From the NCBI RefSeq assembly GCF_000004075.3, contig NC_026655.2, positions 26,025,489-26,089,488 of the forward strand: 64,000 nt of DNA. Reading direction: 5' to 3'. Made by a program: the position numbers and the translations under genes. Of this stretch, positions 1 through 12,600 are shown in pieces. Source of the DNA: Cucumis sativus. Its lineage: Eukaryota; Streptophyta; Magnoliopsida; Cucurbitales; Cucurbitaceae. Numbering within the stretch: the stretch's first letter is position 1; each line of letters starts with the position of its first letter. Below the pieces are notes generated by a model that saw only the letters and a list, made by a program, of their open reading frames with translations, ran no database searches and was not told the origin of the DNA.

Positions 1-101
1 TTTTTCACGATTGGAAAACTGCCCTCAAAGTCTTCTTAAGAGATTCATGTGATCTTATAGATCTCTGTTTTGAGGAAGGATACTATGTAACAGTAAAATA
101 A
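1..101 (+). CDS. C-terminal exon of an unidentified gene (partial)
   Basis: From base 3 an open plus-strand frame reads FHDWKTALKVFL, then RDSCDLIDLCF, then EEGYYVTVK and a TAA stop at 99-101. The composition (W, C, H, acidic and aromatic residues in an AT-rich background) looks coding rather than random, and the frame is open back to the window edge. The rest of the gene lies to the left of the window. I do not recognise the family, so no function is given. It would converge with the RPC4-like gene at 444-952. It could be a chance open stretch, because only about 33 codons are visible. Confidence 0.4.
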   Translation, partial: FHDWKTALKVFLRDSCDLIDLCFEEGYYVTVK

Positions 102-443
102 CCTAAGATATTCATATATTAAGATATAATTTCAATCTTGCATATACAAATAGATAAATAAAGAGTTACACACAACCCTAAATATAAACATATCGATCCA
201 AAAAATAAATTTGTATATCATGACTAATAAATGAAAAAAGGAATAAAAAAAATTGATAGTCAACTATGATCATTCAGTGGGGAAAAGAAGCATGATCAAG
301 AACTAGTACTGCATGAATAATCTTTCACGTCCAATCTCAAACAATCAAAAGATTAATAAGTTAAAATTTAAAATTATCTACTAAATAAATACAATCAGAA
401 AGTTCAAAACCAGAACAAAAATGAATTATGAAGAATGACCAGT

Positions 444-952
444 TTATGGAAGTTGGAACTTGCCTTTTCTCCCAACTCTTTGCTTTGCCCTCTGGGTGCT
501 TTCCTGCGATAAAGAATCAAGAAATTGAAGTGCCAAACAGAGAACAAGGGTGTATAACAACTGAATATTCTATTTGCTCAATAATAAATGAAACAGAAAA
601 TAAATGAAAGCAGACGTACATTGAAGCGTTTAAGTAAATCCCTGGCTTGAGCAGCATCAGCATCCTCTGCTACTTCTCTACATAAAACAAACATACATTT
701 TGACTGTAGCAGAAAGTTGGAACAATTGAAGGTGCTGCAATATTTGAAAGCGATGTGCTTACGCTTTGACTTCAGGTTTTGGTATACGCCGGACAGGTGC
801 TTTTGGAGCAAATTTCAACTGCAGCAGCCCATTCCATCGGTAGTGGATAAAAATAAAAATTTAAAAATCTTCAAACAAAGTAGATAGATGAGATAGCCAG
901 AACAAACCTTCCTTGGAGCAGCTGTCTTGTTTTTTGGTGGATTTTGCTCCAT
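444..952 (-). CDS. Short RNA polymerase III subunit RPC4-like protein (N-terminal part only)
   Basis: Four exons on the minus strand: 908-952, 763-818, 620-677 and 444-503. All have GT-AG borders and compatible phases, giving a 72-residue protein. Residues 1-15 are MEQNPPKNKTAAPRK. Then come KFAPKAPVRRIPKPEVKAE, an acidic stretch EDADAAQARDLLKRFN, and a basic tail that includes KQRVGRKGK. The FAPKAP-R-R-PKPE block followed by an acidic D-A-Q-LL-RFN segment is what I know from the N terminus of plant RPC4 (POLR3D), a nuclear Pol III subunit. The C-terminal RPC4 domain is absent; full RPC4 is roughly 280 or more residues. A GC-type donor (AAAG/GCAAGT) sits just before the stop and could serve another isoform, but I found no matching downstream exon here. 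A 5'-UTR intron (about 982-1939) is plausible, since a good acceptor precedes the ATG and a donor-like GGTAAAAG lies near 1939. Function is inferred from the N terminus only. Confidence 0.6.
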
Positions 953-1999
953 GTCTATTAATTCTCAAATGTTCGCCCAAATCTGAAAAGAAAAAATAAT
1001 AAACAGTTACTAACAATTGTCAAATGTGCAAGTCTTACCATGTCCGGAAAGGGATGGCACAAAAAAGGTTAACCCAATGAGGCACTTGAGGGATGTTGAA
1101 AATCCCACATCATAAAGATGACAATCCCTCACAATCTTTAAACATACATGGACTACTTTTCAATTTTTCTTTGCTTTGAAATGAAATCTCATAAGAAGGT
1201 TGATGTTACAATCCCAAATGCCAGTTGAAATTTGATCCATGAACTTCACCATGTCAGTCCTACACCTTTTAAGTCGACAAAGTTTACTTTCAGCGAATTG
1301 TTCGCTTCAATCAGAAGATTCGAGCACACTAGGAAAAACATTCCACAACCATATTATTGAGCTAGCATATAAAAATTCAATCCATAAAAGCAACGAGAAT
1401 ATTGACCAAGCAGTGAAGTCCATCCACGAAATCTGTCCAAATATTAGGAGCAGAAACATAACTTCTTTTTCTTCAATTAAGACTTAAGATGTTGAACCCG
1501 AAAACCATATTCACATTAACCAATTTGGATAAAACAACGAACAAACATTCTCATAATCCAGCATGCAGGCAGGTTTCGAAGGATCCAACAAAGTTGAACA
1601 ATGTTCCAATCAAACAACAATATAAGATACTCCAACAGTTGTCTTAGCCTTAGTATCTCGGACGCATCAAATGCAGCAAACAAATACTAATTGACAAAGG
1701 CAGTTATCATCAAATCACAAAGGAAGGCCACATTCGTATTATGAATGGAACAAAGGACTTCCCGAAAAGCAGAGCAGTAGTGAGAGAAATCGAATAGGAT
1801 ATTGAACTTTAACGATCAAATGCCACAATCAATACAAAAGAAAAAGCAAAAACGATCGGTCATAGCGTGATTTAATGCCAATACACATGCAGATAAACAG
1901 AAGAGGAAGAAGAATAAAAACGACGGCAGAAGCTTTTACCCGTTCAGTTGTGAGAGTGAATGAGTCGCACCGGAACTTCCAATTTTACGTGAACGGAGG

Positions 2000-3668
2000 G
2001 TGGGGGAAAAATAACTTATATAGTATCTTGGAGTGGGAACGAGTCGGTGTTAGACCGGTCCGTTCAGACCCGATTGGGTTTGATTTCTTGTTTTTGTACT
2101 TATAAATTATTAAATATTACTTTTCTTTTCCAAATTTCTTTCATATATTTAAGAAAAAATCAAGTGAAAATTTGAAAACTAAATATATATATATATATAT
2201 ATATATATTGCTTTTTAAATTTGAATAATAAAGTATTGTTTTTTAAATTTGAATAATAATTCATATTTAATAAATATGTAAGTTAAACAAATGAAAAGAA
2301 ACAAACTTAATTTTCAAAAGAAAAAAAGAGAGTAATAGTTGCCAAACTAAACCATAACTTATAAATATTATTATAACAAATGAAACAAAAAATAATAAAA
2401 AAACATTGTTTTTAAATATTATAAGATAAACTAATATATTTATAAATATAACAAAATTTCAAAACTTATTCTAATTTATCAAATGGACGGTGGTGTACGG
2501 ACCCGTAAACACACGAAATTGTGAGCCCAAAAAAGAAAGAAACAAAAACTAAATTTTTCTTTATTTATATGCTTTAATGAGTTTGGATTCTCTTAGTTGA
2601 TATTTTATTTAATCAATATAACTTTCCATTATCTCTCAACATTTAGAAATTCAACACATTTAGTTGTGATTTTTCACATTATTTTGAACTCTTCAAATTA
2701 CTTGGAAAAGGTAAAGGAAAATAAAATCTAAAAAATTCCTTTTATGTTTTTAAAATTTATGTTCGATAACGTGTCCAATGTTAACCATCATGTACCGTGC
2801 TAAAATATGTGACATAGTCTCAATAATTAACTAAAAGTTAATTTTCTTTGAGTTATCGATATGAGTTGTCTCAAGATGTGTTAGTCCATACACTCACACA
2901 TATATAGTTTATATTAGAATTTAAAAATTAAAAGGAATATAACTGTAAACGTCAATAAGACTCGAAACTATAAAAAAAAATATAACAAAATTTAAAGTTT
3001 GATAAACAATAGACACACGTAGGGACCGATAGACTTTATATCATGTTTATCAAGGTCATTCATACACACTAGTAGAATATGAAAATTATGTTATATTTTT
3101 GTGTACATTTTGATTAAAAATAGTATTTTGAAGAATAATTAATATTTTAAAAATGTACAACGAGATTCTTGTGGTTTATTAGTCACTATCGATTTTTAAA
3201 AGATAAGACTATATACTTAATTATTTTAAATATAACTAATATGTTTTAACTATAGCTATTTTTAATTTATAGAATATTCAAAATACAAACATTGATTATC
3301 GAATGCATTTGAATGGCAAACATTCATATTATTAAAAACAATATGTTGGTTCCAAACGAGCTCTTCCACACTAGAGAAAAATAGCTTCATAATTTAGAGA
3401 TTTGGTTTATTTTTCAAATAAGAATCACGAATAGAGTTATTTTTCAGAATAACACTAAAAGGAAGAAACACCAAAATGCGAACTTGCCCTATGATCAATT
3501 CAACTGATTCCCTTCTCTTCCACTTCTTCTTCAATTTCTTTTGATTTACATTTCTCGTTGCTCCCGGAGAAGAGAGACTGTCAGGAGCTCGACGTTTTCC
3601 GGCGAACGATCCTGGGCTTTTCTTCCCCTCCTCCGACTGCCTTGCCTTTTCGTTTCGAAGGAAAAAGC
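2000..3668. other. Intergenic region between the divergent RPC4-like gene and CTR9
   Basis: AT-rich DNA with no convincing coding sequence. It includes a (TA)n microsatellite at about 2184-2208. The promoters of both flanking genes must lie here. The CTR9 5' UTR probably starts near 3480-3550, where base composition becomes pyrimidine-rich and then GC-richer. No confident TATA box could be assigned for either gene. Confidence 0.6.
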
Positions 3669-6600
3669 ATGGCTTGTGTATACATACCGGTACAGAACTC
3701 GGAGGAGGAGGTCAGGGTAGCTCTCGATCAACTTCCCAGAGATGCTTCCGACATTCTCGACATACTTAAAGCCGAGCAAGCTCCGTTAGATCTTTGGCTA
3801 ATCATCGCGGTTCGTTCTACTCTCTATAACTACAATGCGATGTATCTCGATTTCAGCTTCTCTCATTTGCTCATTTCGTGTGACGCCTAATTATGTACTA
3901 AGAATTGGGTTTGTTTTCTGTTATGAATACCTATTTTGGAGCTTTTGAGTGATGTGCGTAATGAGTGAAGTTGATGTAGTATTCTGTTTGTCTCTTACTA
4001 ATGATTACCAACCTTCGAGGCGGTGACCGAATTCTATATGTGTGCGTGCTCTTTTTCTTTTTGAGATATTTTAATGTAAGCAGATTCTTTTAAGCTGTTG
4101 ACTGTGTGAGTGGAAGTGAAACCATCTGGTTTTGAACTTCAATTTGGGTATGGATGTAAAGATTGATTGATGGAGTACTTTGGATTTACAATTGAGTAAC
4201 AGTGCAAACGAGATTTTCATAAGATACGATTTCACTAACTTAGTGTGCAAAGCAGATTGTGATTGTATAATAAAGGACCTAGAGGAAATGACTTTAATCC
4301 ATGATAGCCACCTATCTTCTTCTTCATTTTTTGTATTTTGTTTTAATTTTTATAATTTAATGGATAGAATGAAATTACAAAAGGATAAGCATGTAGATTA
4401 CAAAGACCAATTGGAGTGAGAAGTAAGAAAAGTAAGACTGCAATCACTTTGGGTTGAGTTTACACCAAAAAACAGCAATGTAAGTAAGATGTTAAAAAGG
4501 GGAAGAAAATTTCATATCTTTGTCTTCAAAGACGCGTTGGTTTCATTCAAGCCAAATGTGCCCAAAGAAAGCTTTAAAGAGAAAAGTCCACAGGACATCT
4601 TTTTCCTTTATGAATGGATGACCGATGATGAGTGAGTGTATTAAGGATAAGAGGGTCATTGGATAAGACCATGTGATAGTTGAAGGCCTCCAAAATCTTT
4701 GATAAAAAAGCACGATCCCATTCACAAGTGATGAAGAGCACAATATCTGGATTCTTGACCTTGCTTATATTCACGAGGGGCTATTTTTTGTAACAATAAG
4801 ACACCTTCGAAGGGTGAGTTTTCTCCTTGTGGTATCTCCAAGTCCATTTCGCAGGGAGGCTTTGGTTTTTAAGTTTAAGGTCAGTCGGGTCAAGCCCCCT
4901 TCAATTATAGGAAGTTTGATCTTCTGCCACTTCAAAGGGTGTAAGCCCCTCTTGGCTGTATTTCTTTTCCACACAAAAATTCAGCTTTTCAAGATTAGCC
5001 TCAACTTTGGATGAAATCTTAAAAAGGGAGAGATAGATCATGTGAAAATTTTATTTGACGTACTTGGTTGTGTCAAAGTTAATTGTCCCCCTTTTGAGTT
5101 ATGTTTACCTTTAAGTCCTCTCTACTTTTTCAACAAAAGATTCCCAAAATGGCACCAAGAATGGTTTTCCAGTTTCATTGAGAGGCAAGATCAAATATGT
5201 GGAGGGTCCTCAACAACCTTGCGTCCAAAGGCAAAACAATCAAACAGGTATCCAATTTTGATTTCACGTGGTTTATACCAAGATTTGAGGCATCTTCAAA
5301 GGTCTGAATAGTATTTACTAGAAGAGATACCTTGTATTTTCTTAGAGAGGAGAAAAGAATCGTGTCGTTGGCAGACTGCAAATGATCATGGATAGGCCTT
5401 CATTCCCAATTCTAAAATCGTTCACAACTTGACAACACTATTTTCAGCCTCTTGAGATAGCGTCCTTCTAAGACAACTAGTAACCATGATAAATAGAAAG
5501 GGGATAGAGGTCACCTTGATGAAGACCTCTCGTATCGCTGATTTTTCCTCTCGGTCTAACATTAACTATAATGGAAACATTTGCTGGGAAGATACAACAT
5601 TCGATCCACTTCCTCCATTTGTGCCTAAAACCTTTGGCAATCATCAAACTATCAAGGAAATTTCAGTTGACCGTGTTAAAAGGCTTTTCAACGTTGAGCT
5701 TTATAACCATAACTTTTCATTTGGTTCTTGCACGTCACAATCAACCTCTCTTTAGTATCTTAGTACCTTTCTTGGCACCAAAATGCAAGAGAGTTAAGTA
5801 GGATGTTTTGTGAGATTAGTTGAGTTATGCACAAACAGACTCATATGCTTGTGAATATAAAGAAAACTTGGCGACTTGTGAGCTTGGAGACGAGCTTAGC
5901 TCTGGATGATACAATGTGTAGAAACATTTCCTATTCAAATAAAATATTTATTTTTGGCCAAGGGTTATTCTTGATTTGATGTTGTGGGTGACATATCAGA
6001 GGGTTTACTACAAATGCAGAAGGGTTAGGTAAGATGTTCTGTGAGATTAGTTGAGGTACGCACATGCTGACTTGTACACTCATAAATATAAAAAAACTTG
6101 GTGACTTGCAAGCTTGGAGATGAGCTTAGCTCTTGGTGGTACAATGTGTAGAACATTTCATATTCAAATATGTGTATACATGTATACGTACGTACATGCA
6201 TACATATATGTATACATCATATATATGCCAAAGGTTATTCCAGATTTAATGTATTCTTCTTGGTCGACATATCCGAGTGTTTACTACAAACTTCATGTAC
6301 AAGGTTTTCTTTGACCACTTGAATCTGTTATGCATATTTTGTGGATGTCTGTTTGTCTAGTTTTTCTGGCTTTCTTCATTTGCGACCTTGGCCTTATTTT
6401 TGTCTTGGAATATAAATGGTTGGTTACACTATTATTGTGAACACCGACAAATATTAACCTCGTATCAATATCATTAATTGGCCTAGTGGTAAATTATTCT
6501 TTGAGCCCACTCTAGACCTAGGTTCAAGCCCAATTTTTACTTATTTTTTTAGTAAAAAATCATATTTTTTAGACTATTTTTACTGAACAATAAATCCCCC

Positions 6601-9600
6601 GTCAGCAAAATTTCTGCATCCCCCACTGATTGAGAAGGTGCTTGTAAATTTTGCTTTCTATGAGAAATTATTTATTTGTTTATTTTGTCCTGCTAGTTTC
6701 TTTCCCTTTCTTTCTTTCTTTCTTTTTTAAAATGAAGCTTGGCTTGAGAGAAGCCATAAGATTTTTAGACTGGCGGCGAGGTTGTGTGTCAAGGTCCTCG
6801 AGGTAGTGCGGTTTAATGCTCCTTTCTATTTCATAAAAAAAATTGCTTCTTTGTAGGCATCGAGCACTATGCCTTTATGTAACTATCAGTTTAGTTACGA
6901 CCTTACTTGAACATGATCTGTTCTATAGGTTGTACATTTGTGTCCTTGAGTTCTAAGTAATGATGAGTTTAGTTTGATTTTATTTGGTATGGAGGTCTTT
7001 TTTGTAATTTGTTGGAGTCTCCTTTTTTTTGGTGGATTGATTTTTGTATGCCATTGGCTCCTTGTACATTCTTTCTTTTCTTTCAACATAAGCTCAATTC
7101 ATTACCAAGGGAAAAAAAATCACTTGAATCTGCAACCTTGGCGATGTTATACACTTTACAGTTCTAGATTGTTCATTTGGTTCGGTTCCATATTTATTAA
7201 GTGTTGGATTATTTTTCCCATGCATTTAATTTTTAAACCAATGCTCATCATTTTCTTCACCTCTGGTTTGTGCTGTCCCAATGATGATTGGCTACAATGA
7301 GACTATTGCTATTTCAAGATCAATTATAACTTGACCATCAAACTTAGATGTTCATGCATTTTGTGACAAACTATTATTTTCAAATATGTAATTTTTGAGT
7401 ATATATTTGTATTCCTTGTGGTTGCTTTTAGCATGTTACATTACATCCATGTCTGAGTTTCCATGTAATATTTTGTTTACATACTTCAGAGGGAATACTT
7501 CAAGCAAGGAAAACTAGAACAATTCCGCCAAATTCTGGAGGAAGGGTCCAGTCCAGGTATTGGCTTCTTTTCAAATGTTGGACTTCTGGTTATTTTTATT
7601 TTTTGTTTCTAGTAAGTGCAATGCTTTAATCAGTTGAGTCTACATTGAGCAGAACAAACAAGCTCACAGCCTAAAAAATTTTCTAATCTTAGCTCAACAT
7701 TTGTAATTTTGTTATTGTTGCAGAAATTGATGAATACTATGCTGATGTTAGATATGAAAGAATTGCAATCTTAAATGCCTTGGGTGCGTACTACAGCTAT
7801 CTTGGAAAAATTGAAACAAAACAACGAGAAAAAGAAGAACATTTCATTTTGGCTACACAATATTACAACAAAGCATCCAGAATTGATATGCATGAACCTT
7901 CAACTTGGGTTGGAAAAGGTGAACTCTTGTAGTTAAAATTTTGTTTTAAGTTTAATCATATGCTATGTCATTGAAATTAAACTCAAATGTTAACCTTTGC
8001 TGTCTGTTTTAAGCTGCTTGTGATCTTCCTTTGATTTTGTCGTTTCAATGATTATTGGAAACATGCTTGGAACTATAATGCCTGAAATGTTCACAGGTCA
8101 GCTTTTATTGACGAAAGGGGAAGTAGAACAGGCATTTGCTGCATTCAAGATTGTTTTAGATGGAGATCGTGACAATGTTCCTGCCCTTCTAGGACAAGTA
8201 CGTGCAAAATCTTTCACCTGACTCATCAGTTAACTGGTCTTTGGTAACCTAGAAAATGATAACCTTTTTTGTCCCTTGTTTATAAATTATTTTTTCCAAT
8301 GCTCCCCAAAAGACTATTTTTACTTTTTATTTCAGCGCTACTTTTTTATACATTCCCTTATATGTGGAATGCCTTTGAATGCCTATTTTATCTGATATTT
8401 GGAAATAGTTGAATGTTAATTGCCTTAGAATATGCTGTACTAGATCTTATGAACCTTTTCTGAGTTTGCAACTCTCATTGAATTTATCTATTCTATCTTA
8501 TGTACCTGATGGGTCTTGTGCTTCACCCTCATCTCAGCAATGTGGTGTAAAATTGTTTTTGCTGCTTCATATTTAAGTTTGCCAGTCACTTAGTTAAGGT
8601 GTGATCCAATTCTTAAAACAAGACTGAAGGAATATGTTTTTGTTGATCTCTCCATGTAACAACTTTGGCATATCTGCAGGCATGTGTTGAATTCAACCGT
8701 GGACATTATTCTGAATCATTAGAGCTATACAAGGTTAGTTGCCTTACATGGCTACACAATAAGTGAATTTTTAATTCACTTGTAATCTTTTCTGCTCAGT
8801 GGGGGCCAACTTGCCCATTTCCTTGATTACTTAGTAAGGTACAATTATCTCAAACTAATTTGATGATGCCTTCGGTCTTATAACATCAATTTTCAACAGA
8901 GGGCCTTGCAAGTGTATCCCGATTGCCCTGCTGCTGTAAGACTTGGCATAGGCCTTTGCCGCTACCAATTGAAACAATATGGAAAAGCTCAGCAAGCATT
9001 TGAGAGAGTGTTACAGGTTAGTGATATTAACTTTTTTGATCATCATTTAAAGTAATGCGAACTTACCTTCTTGAAGTTGATGTTGGCTTAATATTTCTTA
9101 ATTTTATACTTGCAGTTGGATCCAGAAAATGTTGAGGCTCTTGTTGGTCTAGCAATCATTGATCTGAACACAAATGAAGGTAGGTTTCATCATGCTTCCT
9201 TTCCTTTTCATGGAAATTATTTTTAGCAGGTCATATTTTCTGATACGTTTGAGTAATTCCATTGTGGTGTATATCCACCATGGCAGCTGGTCGAATCAGA
9301 AATGGAATGGAAAAGATGCAAAGAGCATTTGAAATATACCCTTTTTGTGCAATGGCTCTGAATTATTTGGCAAATCACTTTTTCTTTACTGGTCAACACT
9401 TTTTGGTGGAGCAATTGACTGAAACTGCACTTGCCATTACCAACCATGGACCTACAAAGTCTCATTCTTTTTATAATCTTGCTCGGTCTTACCATAGTAA
9501 GGTATGATAGCTTTCTTGATCTCATAGCGTTAAGAAGTAGAAGACTGCTATACTGATGGCAAATGTCTGTAGGGAGACTATGAGAAAGCTGGCTTGTACT

Positions 9601-12600
9601 ACATGGCATCCGCTAAGGAAGCTAATAAACCCCGTGAGTTTGTATTTCCTTATTATGGTAAGTTTGTTTGCCAATTTTTTTTGTTTCTGCCTATGACTTT
9701 ATGATATATTTCTTTTTGGGAATGTTAGGATTGTTTGAGATTTTAGGAACGTTAGGATTGTTTGAGTTTCCTTTTGGGGAATGTTAGGATTGTTTGAGTT
9801 TAGTAGTGCCAAATCTTTTTAATATTTTCTTCAGACCATTTCCTCCTCTTCCTTGTGAACTTTTAGGTACTGTAACAGTCCACTGTTTTTGAAGCTCTAA
9901 TCTATTAGCTATCTTGACAACTGTTTAAACAGTAGTGTGTAGGCAATGAGTTATCCATTCTTTGAAGTAGTAAAATAATTTGTACTAGAAAACACATATT
10001 TCTCTAAACATTTTCTTGCAAAAGCTTTGATTCTTAACATTTCAATGATCTTATTATTCGTAACACTTAATTTTTCCATGTATAATAAATTATTTATATT
10101 TTCCAATTTTGGGCGCTTCATGCCCTAGTCCCAAGGTTTTTGCACTGTTGTAATTATGACCCTGAAGTGTGCTCTTTAGATGACTAGGTTAGCTTCTTGT
10201 TTGAAGTACTTATTTTCTATTTTCCCCATGTATTTAGTTTACTACATATGTACTTAGAAATTATGGCCTTTTCAATTGCATAAGGTTGGTTGATAGAAGG
10301 GAGTTTTATTGAAGTGATAACAGCATCAATAGCTCGCCTAATGTTACCATGTTGATTTGTGGTTAAATTCATTATTTCTGGTATTTTGTTTATTTGGTAT
10401 AGGTTTGGGTCAGGTTCAACTGAAGATGGGAGATCTTAGAAGTGCATTATCAAATTTTGAGAAGGTTTTGGAGGTTTATCCAGACAACTGTGAGACATTG
10501 AAAGTGAGTTGAATCAAAAAGATATTTGGATATGTGTTTAGTTACTTGCATCCCCTAGTTTTTTGTATTTCTAGCCTTCAATATTTTGTCCCATTAGTTG
10601 AGTTAATGGTTTTGATGTAGGTACTTGGACATATTTATGTTCAGCTTGGACAGGCTGAGAAGGCCCAGGAGTCTTTAAGGAAAGCTACAAAAATTGATCC
10701 ACGTGACGCACAGGTAGATCTTTGAGGCTTTATCATGTTTTGATGTTGCAAGTTGACATCTCCGACTCTTAATGTTGGACTTGTTTATTTGATTCCCGAT
10801 TATTTCTTTCATAAGTTTTGGTGTCATTTCACAGTTGATCATATTATTTGGCTAATGGTCATTAGATTACTTGTGTTACATGAAAGCATTAGCAAGAAGC
10901 AAGAATTGCTTTTGTAACTAACAAATTTTCTATAATCTATCAGCTGGAAATGATGGCAATAAAACAATTAGCTCCAATGGACACTAGGCCTGGTGGCCTG
11001 TTCAACATTAAAATTTAAACTTCCTGAAGTTTTTATTTTGTTTGCTTAGGAGAGTTTTCTTCTTTTTTCTTTTGGGGGTGGGTGTGTGGGGGGTGGGGGG
11101 TGGGGAGTAAAGCTGTATGTCACATCACACCCATTCTCCAGTTATTTTTCTGTTCAGTTTCTTTACAAAAAAATTTGAACTGGAATATTTTGTTCTACAT
11201 TTTACTGGAGGCTATCCCTAGCACAAGCATCCAAATTTCTGGATTTCTGTCAAAGCAAGTACCATTAAGTTCTTGTGACTACTGTTTAGTTTTCACTAGA
11301 TGTAATGTAACACTGAATTAAATTGCATGGCAGGCTTTTTTAGATCTCGGAGAATTGCTGATTTCCACTGATGAAAGCGCTGCTTTAGATGCCTTCAAAA
11401 CTGTAAGGACTTTTATATATTTATTGATTTTGCAATTAGATTGTTCATATATCGACATTTACTTCCTAACCTGTTATTTCTTATTGCCTTTAATCTAATG
11501 ATTTGTTTTGGGGCTGAGTATTATAACAGGCTAGCATTTTGTTAAAAAAGGGAGGTCAAGAAGTGCCAATTGAAGTGCTCAACAATCTTGGGGTTCTTCA
11601 CTTTGAAAGAGAAGAGTTTGAGGTGTGCATGGTTTGATGTTGAGTTTATAATTGATTGCATTGAAAATCATTCAACGTCAAGTTATGAAGTGCTTCCTCT
11701 TCAATTTACTTTTTTACTTCCTATTCTTGTCAGCTTGCTGAGCGAATTTTCAAGGAGGCTTTAGGCGATGGAATTTGGCTAGATTTTATTGATGGTAAAG
11801 TGAGATGCCCTGCTATTGAAGCAAGTGCGTCTGTTCTTCAATACAAGGACGTTGAATTATTTTATCAATTGGAGAGGGAAGGCCGTGCAATTGTACTACC
11901 ATGGAAGAAAGTCACAAGTCTATTTAACCTGGCTCGATTACTAGAGCAATTGCATAGAATTGAAGTTTCAAGTGTACTCTATCGCTTGATTTTGTTTAAG
12001 GTATGTGCTAGTGCTATATTATTAGGTCTTTGGTGGTTCAGTATTGCACTTCACTTTTAACATCTGCTTTGCTTGTTACAGTATCCAGACTATGTAGATG
12101 CTTATTTGAGGCTTGCATCCATTGCAAAAGCTAGAAATTATGTTCAATTAAGCATTGAATTGGTCTGTTAACTCTTCTGACACATCTACTTCTATTTCTG
12201 TCTTGAAATTAATATTTTATGGTCAATAATGTGCACCTTTTATAGGTTAATGATGCTCTGAAGGTGAATGACAAGTGCTCAAATGCCTTGTCTATGCTAG
12301 GTGAGCTTGAGTTAAAAAACGATGACTGGGTTAGGGCAAAAGAAACTTTTCGGGCTGCTGGTGAAGCCACCGATGGAAAGGATTCTTATGCCACTCTTTC
12401 TCTGGTGAGTTACTTTTCATTGTGCACATTTATTTTAGTTGTCAAATATTACTATCTTGTTTCTAAGAAAGGACTTCCAGTGTGCCGTGTTTCTGGGAAT
12501 CGTATTTGCATCCCACATTGTATTGGGTTATATAAAGCTCCTAAAGTCTAATTGGTGTTTTCAAGTTACTTTACCATTGTCCTCTTTATTTCCCATTGAA

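Noticed and set aside
1094-1135. TGTTGAAAATCCCACAT-like start resembling an LTR end in the RPC4-like 5' intron
   Set aside because: Only a short resemblance; no matching end, target-site duplication or internal domain was visible.
3558-3668. Upstream in-frame ATG extending CTR9 by 37 residues
   Set aside because: CTR9 proteins of plants start at MA-VYIPVQN, and the extra stretch has the composition of a 5' UTR. It may still be an alternative start.
6476-6540. A functional tRNA gene at the box A / box B pair in CTR9 intron 1
   Set aside because: No acceptor, D or anticodon stems can be paired, so a SINE remnant explains it better.
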